A DNA stretch of 64,000 nucleotides from Bacillota bacterium (GTDB lineage: Bacteria; Bacillota; Clostridia; Acetivibrionales; DSM-1351): NCBI GenBank assembly GCA_023400235.1, contig JAEXFI010000004.1, forward strand, positions 1 through 64,000. The letters are read 5' to 3'. Position 1 is the stretch's first letter. Each line of letters opens with the position of its first letter. The notes under the pieces were generated by a model that was not told where the DNA came from, did not search any database, and saw only the letters and a program-made list of their open reading frames with translations. Below are positions 9,701 to 17,459 of the stretch, piece after piece. A program made the translations under genes and the position numbers.

Positions 9701-12700
9701 TTCTCTAGTTCATTTATTATTGTTATAGCAATATCTATATATTGGCTGCTTTTTATTAGCATTCTCATCAACGTAAAATAGAATTTATTATTCAAATATT
9801 TATCATTTAATAATTTGTAACAATGCTCTTTTATTATTGACTTGTCTATTTTTACAGGAACAATAAGCAACTCACATATATTGGTGCATATGCAGCGATA
9901 ATAATCAAATGAGTTGTGGTCTCCATAAAACGAATATTGCATTCGATCGCAGGTGTTGTATCCATCTCTAAATAATTTTAATAAATATTCTGAGCTAGTA
10001 TCTTCAGACATAGCTTTTAGTCGAGCAAAAAAGGGAGGTACAATGTAATCCAGAATTTTTTTCTGATCATTTTTTTCTTCTTGAATTTTTCGTTCATCCA
10101 TGTTCTCATATCTTCTGGATTTCGGATTCCAAAAATCATCAGAACTATATACTTCACCTTTAAAGAACTTTTTCAATGCATAATATTGAATACAATACTC
10201 TATTGGAAGATCGCCGTTTGATGCATAAAATGAGATATATGAGTAATCATGGCTGATTTCCGTATCACTTACTATTTTTTTAGCTTGTTCTAGCATATGT
10301 CTGCGAATTAATTGTTCCGCAAAACAAATTCTATACTTGAGATTACTTTTATGGATTTTATATTTTTCCTTGCCCATTTCATCAAGCAATATATCCACTA
10401 GATTCCATACAGATTCTGGAACCGTTCTAAGGCCATCGATAAATGCTAAAACACATGCTGCTAACATATCAATATTTTTAGAATTAAGTAATATCTTTTC
10501 TGCAAGTTCATCATGTTGAGTAATAAGTAAGCTATAAATTAAATCATAATATTCTTGAATTGGATATGGTGTCCACGATGAAAGCCAAGCGATCATAGCT
10601 TCAGGTGATTTTTCTATAGCAATAAATGTAGCTAAATATGTGATGTCTTTTTCTTTAGGCCCATGTAATCTATATCTTCTTTCATCCTCGGATTTGTCAA
10701 AATATCTTTTAATGGCAACTAATGCTGACTCAAAGTATTCATTAGCTAATTCCTCATTATTATTCAATAACAAAGCGGCGGAGTTTTCTGATAGTGTACT
10801 TATACTAGATAAATCCCGCTCTACTTCAACAAAATATCTCCTAATAGTACTTTGCATACAATATTTACTTGTTAGATTGATATCCTGTCTGATTAGATCC
10901 CTAAATGTTGAATCAGTAGTCATACATTTTGTCGATATATATAGTAGTTTTAATGTATCAACCCGATATTCAGGCTTTAATGCTTCTTGCATCTTGCCCG
11001 CACATTTAATTCGATCTAACAGTATTTCATTCTTTTCTTCCTGTGTAACAGGAACGAGTACTTCCTCTTTACTGAAAATTGTTGATACTAGAACTTCATA
11101 TTGGCCTGTCCTTGATAAAAAAATATGCAGGTATCTCATGCAATAATCATTTATTAGTCTATTTCTAAACATAAAATCAGCAATACTATTTTCTGCTTGG
11201 CTATCTTCTTTTGAAACAGCTCTTAAATAAACTTCAAAATCCTCATCCCGAAATGAAATATGTAAATCACTAAGATAAATCCCCAAAAGGAAATCCGAAC
11301 AAGCACTTGCTAACATCTCTCTTGAATATCCTGAAACACTTAATACAAGCTCAATAGGAATTGGCCTAGGCATTAATACGAGGATGCTACATAGTTTGCT
11401 AAAATTCATAAATTCGTTTTCAAATAAATCATTGGCCCTATTTAAGGCATCCTTAAAAATTTCATCAAGCATTTTGCCATTTGGCTTCATCCATTCTATG
11501 ACATTATCAATATTGTAATTGGCCTTTGAAAATACATAAAATTGCACTCGTGGATTTCCGTATGACAAATTGCGAATTTCTTCACATTGAATATCCGTAG
11601 CATCTGGAAAAAATTTTCGCACATATAGTTTTTGTTCTTCTGGATTAAAACCTTCCAATTTCAATGGAATAGTTTTATTAGGTAATTTTAAGCGGCCTAA
11701 TCTTTCTGTCCGAGCAGTTACCAAGAACACTACATTTTCAGGTATTTTTATTTTCAGAAGATCCTCTGCAAAAACTTCTTCTTTATTCGTCATTGATGCT
11801 TCATAGCTATTATCTATAGCATCTAAAACAATTACTAAAACCGCTTTTGAATTATATTCCTTAATAGCCTTGATAGCTCCATTGATTCTAATAGAAAATT
11901 GTTCTAACAGTTCGCTTTTATCTAATCCCTTTCCAAATAAAAATGGGGTTGAACATCTCAATGCCAAATCATTACAAAGTTGAGGAATAGCTCGTCTAAA
12001 TAAATGACGAGGGGTAGCTGGGTTTAAATATTCACCTCCGCCAAAACAATCATAAGTAAGAACAACAGACCCCTCTGGTAGCCTCTCTTCTAGATGGTCG
12101 ATAACAGTTGTCTTACCCATACCGCCTGTAGCATGCAAACATAAATATTGTTCACTTTTATCAATAATCTTTCCAGTAATTTCACCTATAATCTCTCTCT
12201 CAACATAATCCTTTGTATGTATTATCTGTGGTTTAGCCGGGAACATTGAAGTTGGCGTTTGTGAAAAAATATTCGCAATAACAAATTGGTCGATTGGTTC
12301 TGCATTTTCGGCTTCTGGGGTCATTTGCTTATTTATAAACATAATCAAGTCGTTATAATCCGATTTTAGATCAGTTTCACCCCATAATCCTAGTTTTTGT
12401 ATTACTTCTGATCTTTGAATCTCTCTTATCGCAGTACCGCAATCATCAAAATTTAAACATATTAAAAATCCAATAAACTCTTTTGATGTAAGATGTGTTT
12501 CCTCATAAAGTTTCTTTAACATATCTTTGTCTGCTTGAGAGTCAAGTGTAGTTTTTAAATTTGAATACTGTACTATGTTCTCTTTAACAATTATTTCCTT
12601 ACAGGTATTAAGTAATTGTTTTAATGGCGTCTCTGTCTTTCTATTACTTACTAATTTTAAAATAAGCTTTGATTCTAAAATAGAATACCTTTTAATAAAT

Positions 12701-13065
12701 CCATTATATGTTTGAGCAAGCCTACGAATAATTGAATTATCTTTCTTTTTGTTTCCTGGTGTACAAAGTTTGGCTAAAGTCCAATCTTCATTTCCCATTC
12801 TTGTACTATATTTTAATTGTGAGAAAATTACTTTTGAAGCTTCTTCAAAAGTCTTTGCTCCATAATACTCAGCAATATCAATAGACAGCAAATCATTACT
12901 GTCTACTTCAAAATCCTTTGCATCCTGTGGACTTGGTCCTTCCACGCATAGGGCTTTAAAATCTGTATTTGGTTCAAGTAAAGCTAATGCTTTTTTCGCT
13001 GCCCATACCAAATGAAAATCATCACCTGCATTAGACTCTCTTGCTCCTGTTATCGGCTTAGCCAA
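6727..13065 (-). CDS. Giant STAND NTPase with N-terminal PD-(D/E)XK (Cap4-like) nuclease; Avs-like
   Basis: About 2112 aa. Residues ~10-100 carry GDDFHLVWAAKKAL, CVEG, LSIDIAEYYG and SQLKYSTR. This E...D...QxK pattern is that of the Cap4/DUF4297-like nucleases fused to antiviral STAND (Avs) proteins. A P-loop GGMGKTT lies at ~315-320, a Walker B LVIVLDAID at ~410-418, and VTARTERLG shortly after, as in STAND ATPases. The remaining ~1450 residues are helical-repeat-like, the usual position of the sensor that binds phage proteins. Such proteins oligomerise on recognising a viral protein and then cut DNA; that is family knowledge, not shown here. The start is uncertain: TTG at 13065 has GGTGA 5 nt upstream, while GTG 13074 and TTG 13077 sit too close to GAGG. 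It is first gene of a five-gene operon. Confidence 0.75.
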   Translation of the reverse strand: MAKPITGARESNAGDDFHLVWAAKKALALLEPNTDFKALCVEGPSPQDAKDFEVDSNDLLSIDIAEYYGAKTFEEASKVIFSQLKYSTRMGNEDWTLAKLCTPGNKKKDNSIIRRLAQTYNGFIKRYSILESKLILKLVSNRKTETPLKQLLNTCKEIIVKENIVQYSNLKTTLDSQADKDMLKKLYEETHLTSKEFIGFLICLNFDDCGTAIREIQRSEVIQKLGLWGETDLKSDYNDLIMFINKQMTPEAENAEPIDQFVIANIFSQTPTSMFPAKPQIIHTKDYVEREIIGEITGKIIDKSEQYLCLHATGGMGKTTVIDHLEERLPEGSVVLTYDCFGGGEYLNPATPRHLFRRAIPQLCNDLALRCSTPFLFGKGLDKSELLEQFSIRINGAIKAIKEYNSKAVLVIVLDAIDNSYEASMTNKEEVFAEDLLKIKIPENVVFLVTARTERLGRLKLPNKTIPLKLEGFNPEEQKLYVRKFFPDATDIQCEEIRNLSYGNPRVQFYVFSKANYNIDNVIEWMKPNGKMLDEIFKDALNRANDLFENEFMNFSKLCSILVLMPRPIPIELVLSVSGYSREMLASACSDFLLGIYLSDLHISFRDEDFEVYLRAVSKEDSQAENSIADFMFRNRLINDYCMRYLHIFLSRTGQYEVLVSTIFSKEEVLVPVTQEEKNEILLDRIKCAGKMQEALKPEYRVDTLKLLYISTKCMTTDSTFRDLIRQDINLTSKYCMQSTIRRYFVEVERDLSSISTLSENSAALLLNNNEELANEYFESALVAIKRYFDKSEDERRYRLHGPKEKDITYLATFIAIEKSPEAMIAWLSSWTPYPIQEYYDLIYSLLITQHDELAEKILLNSKNIDMLAACVLAFIDGLRTVPESVWNLVDILLDEMGKEKYKIHKSNLKYRICFAEQLIRRHMLEQAKKIVSDTEISHDYSYISFYASNGDLPIEYCIQYYALKKFFKGEVYSSDDFWNPKSRRYENMDERKIQEEKNDQKKILDYIVPPFFARLKAMSEDTSSEYLLKLFRDGYNTCDRMQYSFYGDHNSFDYYRCICTNICELLIVPVKIDKSIIKEHCYKLLNDKYLNNKFYFTLMRMLIKSSQYIDIAITIINELEKNMLRFPQSTYEMREFYLECSKISTVIDEELGKEYFIKAVKIATGIDEDAYRRFILYYAAVEDNLKLEDSERLEYNLTRIIEDGYRRLNDSKHFPTEKAFQTLAYMNPCGAIASAGRWDDRDDENIFSFDQTMPNIIFVLLKNDFISPGLAVALSNIDIKYGTNYSNIIKMVLQKLESKGKEEAKSVLEVLCYDISKISSGFTNNNIVSMIVQWCEKNTLDKLPCVKKLNNTYEYLNKLPSDIFNEEKYSKYQSEKYISWNSVDKKTIEFTDDNLNDLMEKLNYEDTVQLITYFLDNCDYANREEYVNAFVSLLYSGKGRWDRKEHFDVFIHYLDQWSDTSPKIRQWRTNETNIDKVLSWYKEKSDYFKEENIVYLKKIFTVNQEIITRKLLEDISSYLECDSWQIFSYMETILRLEDNRNKASFLEWCINEEIQYVHSESSDKEHDSENAVSDNLFQSITVYLWKLLGHVEKRNRWYATHTVYNLYKLGEYEVIYNLLNMVTTSFPNSYKDDNAYIFSETSVVQLFIAINRIVADNADALMRYYEFFKRIALTSDTINILTRELAKEIAIKLDIQENANLKKCCDVVKTRRIKYNRKYRYNKDQNIKYEFDFDEMDMLPHVYNWLGDIFLKSESEVALSCQPYIKRFGINDKIVDEWEKKFRKSKYRDGTYGLDTPIELIDKYAQLNALYYVADEYRKTLPISDDDYPIYTFERWVRSHLTCIDKYWISDVKDTPPLLPQFLDTTLHIDKDDKAYVISDNFFNNIFEFNYNDKEQLILHASNRIESNHRVKHIHISTGFIEKGNLEKFKTSLKKVNFRIGDYYLDDNDEFEDESYNSFIQETIAWIDTNDSSCEKFDPYNCEMGLSLLKPSKIIENYIGTSGVNPAAYCTNEMFGYPVKSQYWYYSNNDGQIYNFSCNGDMIFIEKAILESFIESLQTILLVMQVTIEFEDGYYKHLSSKYKSNERSMVYIFDNESVESYEVKLKNYLER

Positions 13066-13110
13066 TATAATCACCAACCTCAGTATTCTAAATCAGCTTA
13101 TTATCTTTGC

Positions 13111-13138
13111 ATCATATCTTATATAACAATATAAACAA
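13111..13138 (-). promoter_or_regulatory. Putative promoter of the STAND operon
   Basis: On the minus strand TTGTTT (13133-13138) is followed after 16 nt by TATGAT (13111-13116), about 45 nt upstream of the STAND start. A perfect 14-bp palindrome, AATTTTCGAAAATT (13204-13217), lies further upstream and could be an operator. The match to the sigma-A consensus is moderate in very AT-rich DNA. Confidence 0.4.
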
Positions 13139-13244
13139 CATTATTATCATAATTGTATATCTTTAGGAGATTCCCTTCAACAAGAAATGCGAATATTTTA
13201 CTAAATTTTCGAAAATTACTAACTCATATTATATACTAGCTACC

Positions 13245-13282
13245 AATGCTAAACCCCTCAGGGTACTGAGGGGTTTAGCATT
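13245..13282 (-). terminator. 17-bp perfect hairpin over the DUF6088 stop codon
   Basis: AATGCTAAACCCCTCAG (13245-13261) and its exact complement (13266-13282) enclose a GGTA loop. The stem includes the last codons and the TGA of the DUF6088 gene. No clear T-run follows on either strand, so it may be a terminator without a strong U-tract or a transcript-stabilising hairpin. Confidence 0.5.
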
Positions 13283-13917
13283 AATAAATCTATAAGCGGC
13301 AGCACAATTTTCTGAGAGTAGTACCTGCGCGCAGTAAAAATCAGCGTGAGTGCGTCCAATTGCTGCATCTTTGCATATTGCGCCAGCAACAGCTTCGGCT
13401 TTTTGGTATTTGTATGCGCCTGTGGCAGTTCACTAAACATATCAATGAACTGAAGGTACTTCCAGTTCTCGTCCGACACAACCGCAGGCGGCTTCCTAAG
13501 CTTGATATGGCACCCCTCTGGCAGTTTTACATTTTGACGATTGGTGCTGATTTCTATATCTCGCGGAATCAGAGATGTCAGCCCCAGCTTGTTGAGCAGG
13601 GTAGCACCGGATTCATAGCCTATTTTTGTTCCATTTTGTACCATTAGTGTTTTTATTAACACTTGGTTGATGTTTGGTATTACTCTCCCAAAAACGGTTT
13701 GCTTCACATGACAATATACGCCTTTTTGCAGTCGTTCAATTTCGCCCTTATCCGCCATCCGTTTCAATTTGACGTTGGTTATGGTCTTGGCCCGATCGTA
13801 TGGAAGAGCGAACTTCTCGGCCAGTTGCCTTGCAATGTCCCCGGTTTGGATTGCCGCTTCATAAGGCACATTTCTAACTGTATTTGTAATGTGTTCCCCA
13901 TATCCGGCCTGTTCCAT
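13258..13917 (-). CDS. DUF6088 family protein (AbiEi-type antitoxin/regulator), orphan
   Basis: A 219-aa protein resembling DUF6088, the family related to AbiEi antitoxins of type IV toxin-antitoxin systems. Residues ~20-75 form a winged-helix-like segment (TGDIARQLAEKFALPYDRAK, KRMADKGEIERLQKGVYC). The C-terminal part (GYESGATLLNKLGL to the end) matches the antitoxin C-domain layout. Start is ATG at 13917, with GGAAG upstream. No nucleotidyltransferase (AbiEii) partner follows; the next gene is the unrelated STAND operon, so this is an orphan or the remains of a pair. A long perfect inverted repeat in its promoter suggests autoregulation. GC content is closer to the recombinase side than to the very AT-rich defence genes. 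Confidence 0.7.
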   Translation of the reverse strand: MEQAGYGEHITNTVRNVPYEAAIQTGDIARQLAEKFALPYDRAKTITNVKLKRMADKGEIERLQKGVYCHVKQTVFGRVIPNINQVLIKTLMVQNGTKIGYESGATLLNKLGLTSLIPRDIEISTNRQNVKLPEGCHIKLRKPPAVVSDENWKYLQFIDMFSELPQAHTNTKKPKLLLAQYAKMQQLDALTLIFTARRYYSQKIVLPLIDLLMLNPSVP

Positions 13918-13932
13918 ATTCTCACTTCCCGA

Positions 13933-13986
13933 AATGATATTATATCAATGTTTTTCGTTTTATTTTATTTCTAATATAATATCATT
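13933..13986 (-). promoter_or_regulatory. Inverted-repeat operator upstream of the DUF6088 gene
   Basis: AATGATATTATAT (13933-13945) and its exact complement ATATAATATCATT (13974-13986) are 28 bp apart and straddle the likely promoter, starting 15 bp upstream of the start codon. AbiEi antitoxins repress their own promoters by binding inverted repeats (family knowledge), so this is a plausible operator. Confidence 0.55.
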
Positions 13987-14026
13987 TTATACTTTGAAAG
14001 TAAACTAACCATCCTTTAACTTTTTG

Positions 14027-15283
14027 CTATGCCTCAGAGCTTAAATCCTGTATATATACTTCACTTGAGTCTTCAAATGAAATGTTGACTCTCTTTTCAA
14101 ACACATCGATTCTTTTTACTTTTGCTCGAATAACCTGTTCATCATAATGTCCATTGCAAACTGCATTACTTAGGATTCCTTTAATCTGGTCGTCCTGCAA
14201 TGTAATAGAATGATTGCAAGCTTCCACTCCTTTTTCAATACGAGTGGCACACCTCCACACAATCTTTCCGCGTTCAGTTCTACGGCGATATGAGGCACCG
14301 CAATTTCCACAAGCCAACAAGTTGCTGAGCAGATATTTACTGCTATAGCGGTTTCCTGTGACTGTCTGTCCACCATCCGCATTAGTATTCAGGCGTGCGC
14401 GGTGAAACATTTCTTCCTTTACTTTGTCAAAATCTTCAGCCGATATGATGGCGGGATGATCCTCGGAGACATAATAGCGATTGCGCTGACCAGTGTTCTT
14501 TTCTCTAGTGCCTTTCAAATAATCCTTTGTATATGTTTTTTGCAAAAGAACATCGCCCTTATATTTCTCATTTTTAAGTATCTTCTGTATAACAGCAGTG
14601 GCCCATGCTTAATTTCCGGAGGCGGTTTTTATCTGATTTAATTCTAAATACTCTTTGATTTGCTGAAGCGTATTGCCATCGAGATAAAGCTGAAAAATCT
14701 TTCTAATGACCGCAGCCTCTTCTGGAACAATAACAAGCTCATTATTTTCACGGGCATATCCCATAAGACTTCTGCTTGCACTGCCTTTTTCAAATTTACG
14801 TTGATATCCCCATTGAATGTTTTCGCTTAAATTCCGGCTTTCTTCTTGTGCCAAAACTCCGCTAAATGCAATATCGATTTCTTTTTTGTCTTCAATGGAA
14901 TTCAAATTCTCCTTCTCAAAATACATATTTATACCCCTTTCCTTCAAAGTCCTTATGATAATTAACGTATCCAGCACATTTCTTGATAGCCTGCTAATGG
15001 ACTTCGTAATGATATAGTCAATTTCGCCCTGAAGCGCTTTTTTCAACATATCTTCCAGGCCATCGCGTCTATCTCTTCTCAGTCCACTTTCGTAATCAAA
15101 GAATACTCCTGCAAATTCCCATTCTGCATTACCTTGAATCAGATTGGTATAATATCTAATCTGTAAATCAATGCTGCTCTTCTGACTATCATACTCCGTG
15201 CTGACTCTACAATATGCGGCAACTCGTAACTTGCCGCTGGTCTTCGATGATTTTATAGGTGGAATATGTATAACCTTTTTCAT
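14027..15283 (-). pseudogene. Serine site-specific recombinase interrupted by an in-frame stop
   Basis: One reading frame from ATG 15283 (AGGAGG upstream) to 14027, about 418 codons, broken by a single TAA at 14609-14611. The N-terminal resolvase domain has AAYCRVS with catalytic Ser ~28, SGLRRDRRDG and ISRLSRN. After the stop the same frame continues AWATAVIQKILKNEKYKGDV, then the zinc-ribbon CGNCG...WRCATR and a C-terminal tail. Lys (AAA) to TAA is the simplest explanation. Large serine recombinases move integrative elements. This one is probably inactive unless the stop is suppressed, and it is shorter than many family members. Its neighbours (rlmD-like tail upstream, orphan regulator downstream) fit a decayed integrated element. 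Confidence 0.85.
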
Positions 15284-15321
15284 AAACGTCCTCCTTGTAT
15301 TTTAGCCAAAAATAAACAAAA

Positions 15322-15351
15322 GAAAAAGACGTGAAGGCGTTGCCTCACGTC
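15322..15351 (-). terminator. Rho-independent terminator
   Basis: GACGTGAGGC and GCCTTCACGTC (minus strand, one-base bulge) form a stem followed by TTTTTCTTTTG. It lies between the rlmD-like tail and the recombinase, as expected for the original terminator of the methyltransferase gene. Confidence 0.75.
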
Positions 15352-15391
15352 AAAGCAATTCTTTATTTGTAATCCCGAAACCGCTTATTAA

Positions 15392-15472
15392 TTAAGGTTT
15401 CTGTCGTTGCAACAGGACTACAACCTCACAATGTTCCGTACAATGGAACATATCCAGTGCCCAGCCCTTCAT
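15392..15472 (-). pseudogene. 3' tail of an RlmD/RumA-type 23S rRNA methyltransferase gene (possible att site)
   Basis: Twenty-six codons from ATG 15472 read MKGWALDMFHCTEHCEVVVL, then LQRQKP and stop. This resembles the conserved C-terminus of RlmD/RumA proteins (DMFPxTxHxExVVLL). The rest of the gene is absent: immediately upstream is a strong terminator belonging to the racemase gene. The 3' end of rumA is a known integration site for ICEs carrying serine recombinases, and a recombinase gene follows directly. The fragment is therefore best read as a duplicated or left-behind attachment-site end. The identification rests on a short segment. Confidence 0.5.
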
Positions 15473-15475
15473 AGT

Positions 15476-15509
15476 AAAAACCACAAGGTCATTTGACCTT
15501 GTGGTTTTT
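15476..15509. terminator. Bidirectional terminator downstream of the racemase gene
   Basis: AAAAACCACAAGGTCA (15476-15491) pairs perfectly with TGACCTTGTGGTTTTT (15494-15509). T-runs occur on both strands, so it can work in both directions. It lies 72 nt beyond the racemase stop codon. Confidence 0.85.
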
Positions 15510-15580
15510 TGTATTGTGGTAAGTTAGGTGAATATAGATGCTCTATGATTTACTTCGATTATGCTTGCTTTCCCACTGCA

Positions 15581-16270
15581 CTATTCAATTGAATACAAAG
15601 CTGCTCTTGTCGCATGAATATATGTGGTATCAAATAATGGCGTTTTCGTATCTGTTTGTTTGATAAGCAGCCCGATTTCCGTACACCCAAGAATCACACC
15701 TTGTGCACCTCCTAATGAAAGCACTTCGATAATTCTCAGTAATTCCACCTTTGACTTTTGGGAAATTATACCTTGACATAATTCATTATAGATAATAGAA
15801 TTTACAATCTCAACATCTTTTTCATCCGGTATTACGACTTCAATATGTTTATCTATAAGTTTAGATTTATAAAAATCCTGTGTCATTGTATATTTTGTCC
15901 CCAGCAAAGCTACTTTCTTGATATCATTCTTTTTCAGCTCATCTGCAGTTGCTTCAGCAATATGTATGATGGGAATTTTTATTCGGGCTTGTATATGTGG
16001 AGCAACCTTATGCATTGTGTTAGTACAGATGATTATGAAGTCAGCACCTGCTTTTTCAAGACTTACAGCTGCATTTGCGAGAATTTCACCACTCTTTTCC
16101 CACTCACCCTTAACCTGACATTCTTCGATTTCCTGAAAATCAACACTATACAGAAGACATTTTGCAGAATGCAGCCCGCCCAAATGCTCTTTTATTACTC
16201 TATTAACAATTTGGTAGTATGTTGTTGTGCTTTCCCAACTCATGCCGCCAATTAATCCTATTAATTTCAC
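15581..16270 (-). CDS. Aspartate/glutamate racemase family protein
   Basis: A 229-aa protein of the PLP-independent Asp/Glu racemase superfamily (YgeA-like). The N-terminus MKLIGLIGGMSWESTTTYY is characteristic. The two catalytic Cys are in IICTNTMHK (~residue 83) and LGCTEIGLL (~residue 195). These enzymes interconvert D- and L-amino acids by a two-base mechanism; D-aspartate or D-glutamate production for the cell wall or for specialised peptides is possible. Length is normal for the family. It is a single gene with its own terminator and lies just outside the integrated-element remains. Confidence 0.85.
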   Translation of the reverse strand: MKLIGLIGGMSWESTTTYYQIVNRVIKEHLGGLHSAKCLLYSVDFQEIEECQVKGEWEKSGEILANAAVSLEKAGADFIIICTNTMHKVAPHIQARIKIPIIHIAEATADELKKNDIKKVALLGTKYTMTQDFYKSKLIDKHIEVVIPDEKDVEIVNSIIYNELCQGIISQKSKVELLRIIEVLSLGGAQGVILGCTEIGLLIKQTDTKTPLFDTTYIHATRAALYSIE

Positions 16271-16330
16271 TCTACATCCCTCTTTCCCTGTTTATACCAA
16301 TATTACTCCCTCACAGTATCACATGTAAAA

Positions 16331-16368
16331 CGAAAGAAGTCAACTGCAACAGCAATCGACTTCCTTCG
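16331..16368 (-). terminator. Terminator of tRNA-Ala
   Basis: On the minus strand CGAAGGAAGTC pairs with GACTTCTTTCG (11 bp, one G.U), followed by TTTTAC. It starts 10 nt after the CCA end of the tRNA. Confidence 0.8.
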
Positions 16369-16378
16369 TCAAAAATTG

Positions 16379-16454
16379 TGGTGGAGATGAAGGGGATCGA
16401 ACCCTTTACCTCTTGACTGCCAGTCAAGCGCTCTCCCAGGTGAGCTACACCCCC
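16379..16454 (-). tRNA. tRNA-Ala (GGC anticodon)
   Basis: A 76-nt cloverleaf with encoded CCA (16379-16381). The acceptor GGGGGTG pairs with CATCTCC and includes the G3.U70 wobble that identifies alanine tRNAs. The anticodon stem CTTGA/TCAAG encloses the loop CTGGCAG, giving anticodon GGC. The T loop is GGTTCGATCC. A dedicated terminator follows. I found no copy of its 3' end nearby that would mark it as an integration site. Confidence 0.95.
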
Positions 16455-16732
16455 ATATATTGGAAAACCCTTCATTCATGCGGTTTCCCGGCTTTTCCGT
16501 TTATAAAACTACTTGCTTTTTGTGGCGTTGCACATCCGATACTTGCACTAATGCCCCAAAACTTTTACCTTAAATATATTAACATGATTCCACCGCACAT
16601 GCAACTATGTTTTTTGAATAATTAGCAGAATTTTTTAATTTTTTAATTTCTTAAGAGTTATTAATTATAGCTTAATTCCATAAATTTTTTCGGCCAGCCT
16701 AAAAAACATCTGACTTTTTAGGTATATTCCGC

Positions 16733-17290
16733 CTACAAATCCACGTATACCGGGGCATGGCCCGTATATGTCAAAAACTTCTCCAGCAGGTCTCCGGTTT
16801 TTATTTTCAGGCTGCTGGTGTTAACGCAGGGATGACAGCCAAAAAATTCAGACTTGACAATATCCCTGTCTATGAGCAGCTTCACCTTCTTGCCTCTGTC
16901 ATTCATAAGGCCCAATATGCTGACGGAACCCGGCTTAATATTCAGATACTCCTCCATAAATTCAGCAGGGGCAAAGGACAGCCTGGAAGCTTCAATCTGC
17001 CTGGAAACAGCCTTTGTATCAAACCTTTTACTCCCCGGCATAACCAAAAGGTAAAAGCTTGTTTTGGCCGAATTGCACAAAAAGAGGTTTTTACAAATCT
17101 CTATACCCAAAAGCCTCTCAACTTCATGGCAATTCTCTATGGTAGCCGTTTCTCCGTGGTCCAGCCTCAAATAAGCTATGCCCAGTTCATCCAGCAGCTC
17201 ATAGGCAGCCAGTTCACTTATCAGTCTTTCGTCTAGGCCGCTCTGTGGCTTTCCTATATAAATCGTTGTATCCGTTACGAGCTTTTCCAT
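16733..17290 (-). CDS. Prolyl-tRNA editing protein (ProXp/PrdX-type YbaK domain)
   Basis: A 185-aa protein of the YbaK/aminoacyl-tRNA deacylase fold. Features are AYLRLDHGETATIENC near residue 40, a lysine-bearing NSAKTSFYLLVMPG, and the late signature SEFFGCHPCVNTSSLKI typical of PrdX/ProXp-ala. Such free-standing editing proteins hydrolyse Ala-tRNA(Pro) made by error by prolyl-tRNA synthetase. Start is ATG at 17290. It is preceded by a 169-bp purine-rich spacer after thiN and could be the last gene of the long priA operon or transcribed alone. The 16455-16732 interval to the tRNA shows only AT-rich sequence and a weak CCTAAAAA/TTTTTAGG inverted repeat. Confidence 0.85.
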   Translation of the reverse strand: MEKLVTDTTIYIGKPQSGLDERLISELAAYELLDELGIAYLRLDHGETATIENCHEVERLLGIEICKNLFLCNSAKTSFYLLVMPGSKRFDTKAVSRQIEASRLSFAPAEFMEEYLNIKPGSVSILGLMNDRGKKVKLLIDRDIVKSEFFGCHPCVNTSSLKIKTGDLLEKFLTYTGHAPVYVDL

Positions 17291-17296
17291 CAGCCT

Positions 17297-17345
17297 TATT
17301 GTCCTTTTATGTCTTTTATGTCCTTTTATGCCTTTTATGCTTTTT
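17297..17345. repeat. Short direct repeats CCTTTTATG in a pyrimidine-rich spacer
   Basis: Units of about 10 bp (TGTCCTTTTATG, TGTCTTTTATG, TGCCTTTTATG) are repeated four to five times just upstream of the prolyl-tRNA editing gene. The minus (transcribed) strand across 17291-17459 is strongly purine-biased, with many AAGG-like motifs. The function is unknown; slippage expansion is a simple explanation. Confidence 0.6.
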
Positions 17346-17459
17346 AATTTTAATGACTTTCGCTGTTTATTCCTTGTTGCTCTTATTCTCCTTGTAGTGC
17401 TTTTTATCGCTTGTTATGTTATTTCTTTCTATTCCTTGTTTTCTTTATTGTGCTTGTTT

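Noticed and set aside
10640..11146. 168-codon plus-strand frame opposite the STAND gene
   Set aside because: It is antisense to a clearly coding region, with no ribosome site and no recognisable domain.
14170..14382. Second minus-strand frame inside the recombinase 3' part
   Set aside because: It overlaps the zinc-ribbon coding frame and has no family features.
16379..16454. tRNA-Ala as the attachment site of the accessory region
   Set aside because: No duplicated 3' end of the tRNA was seen in the window, and the rlmD-like tail next to the recombinase is a better boundary.
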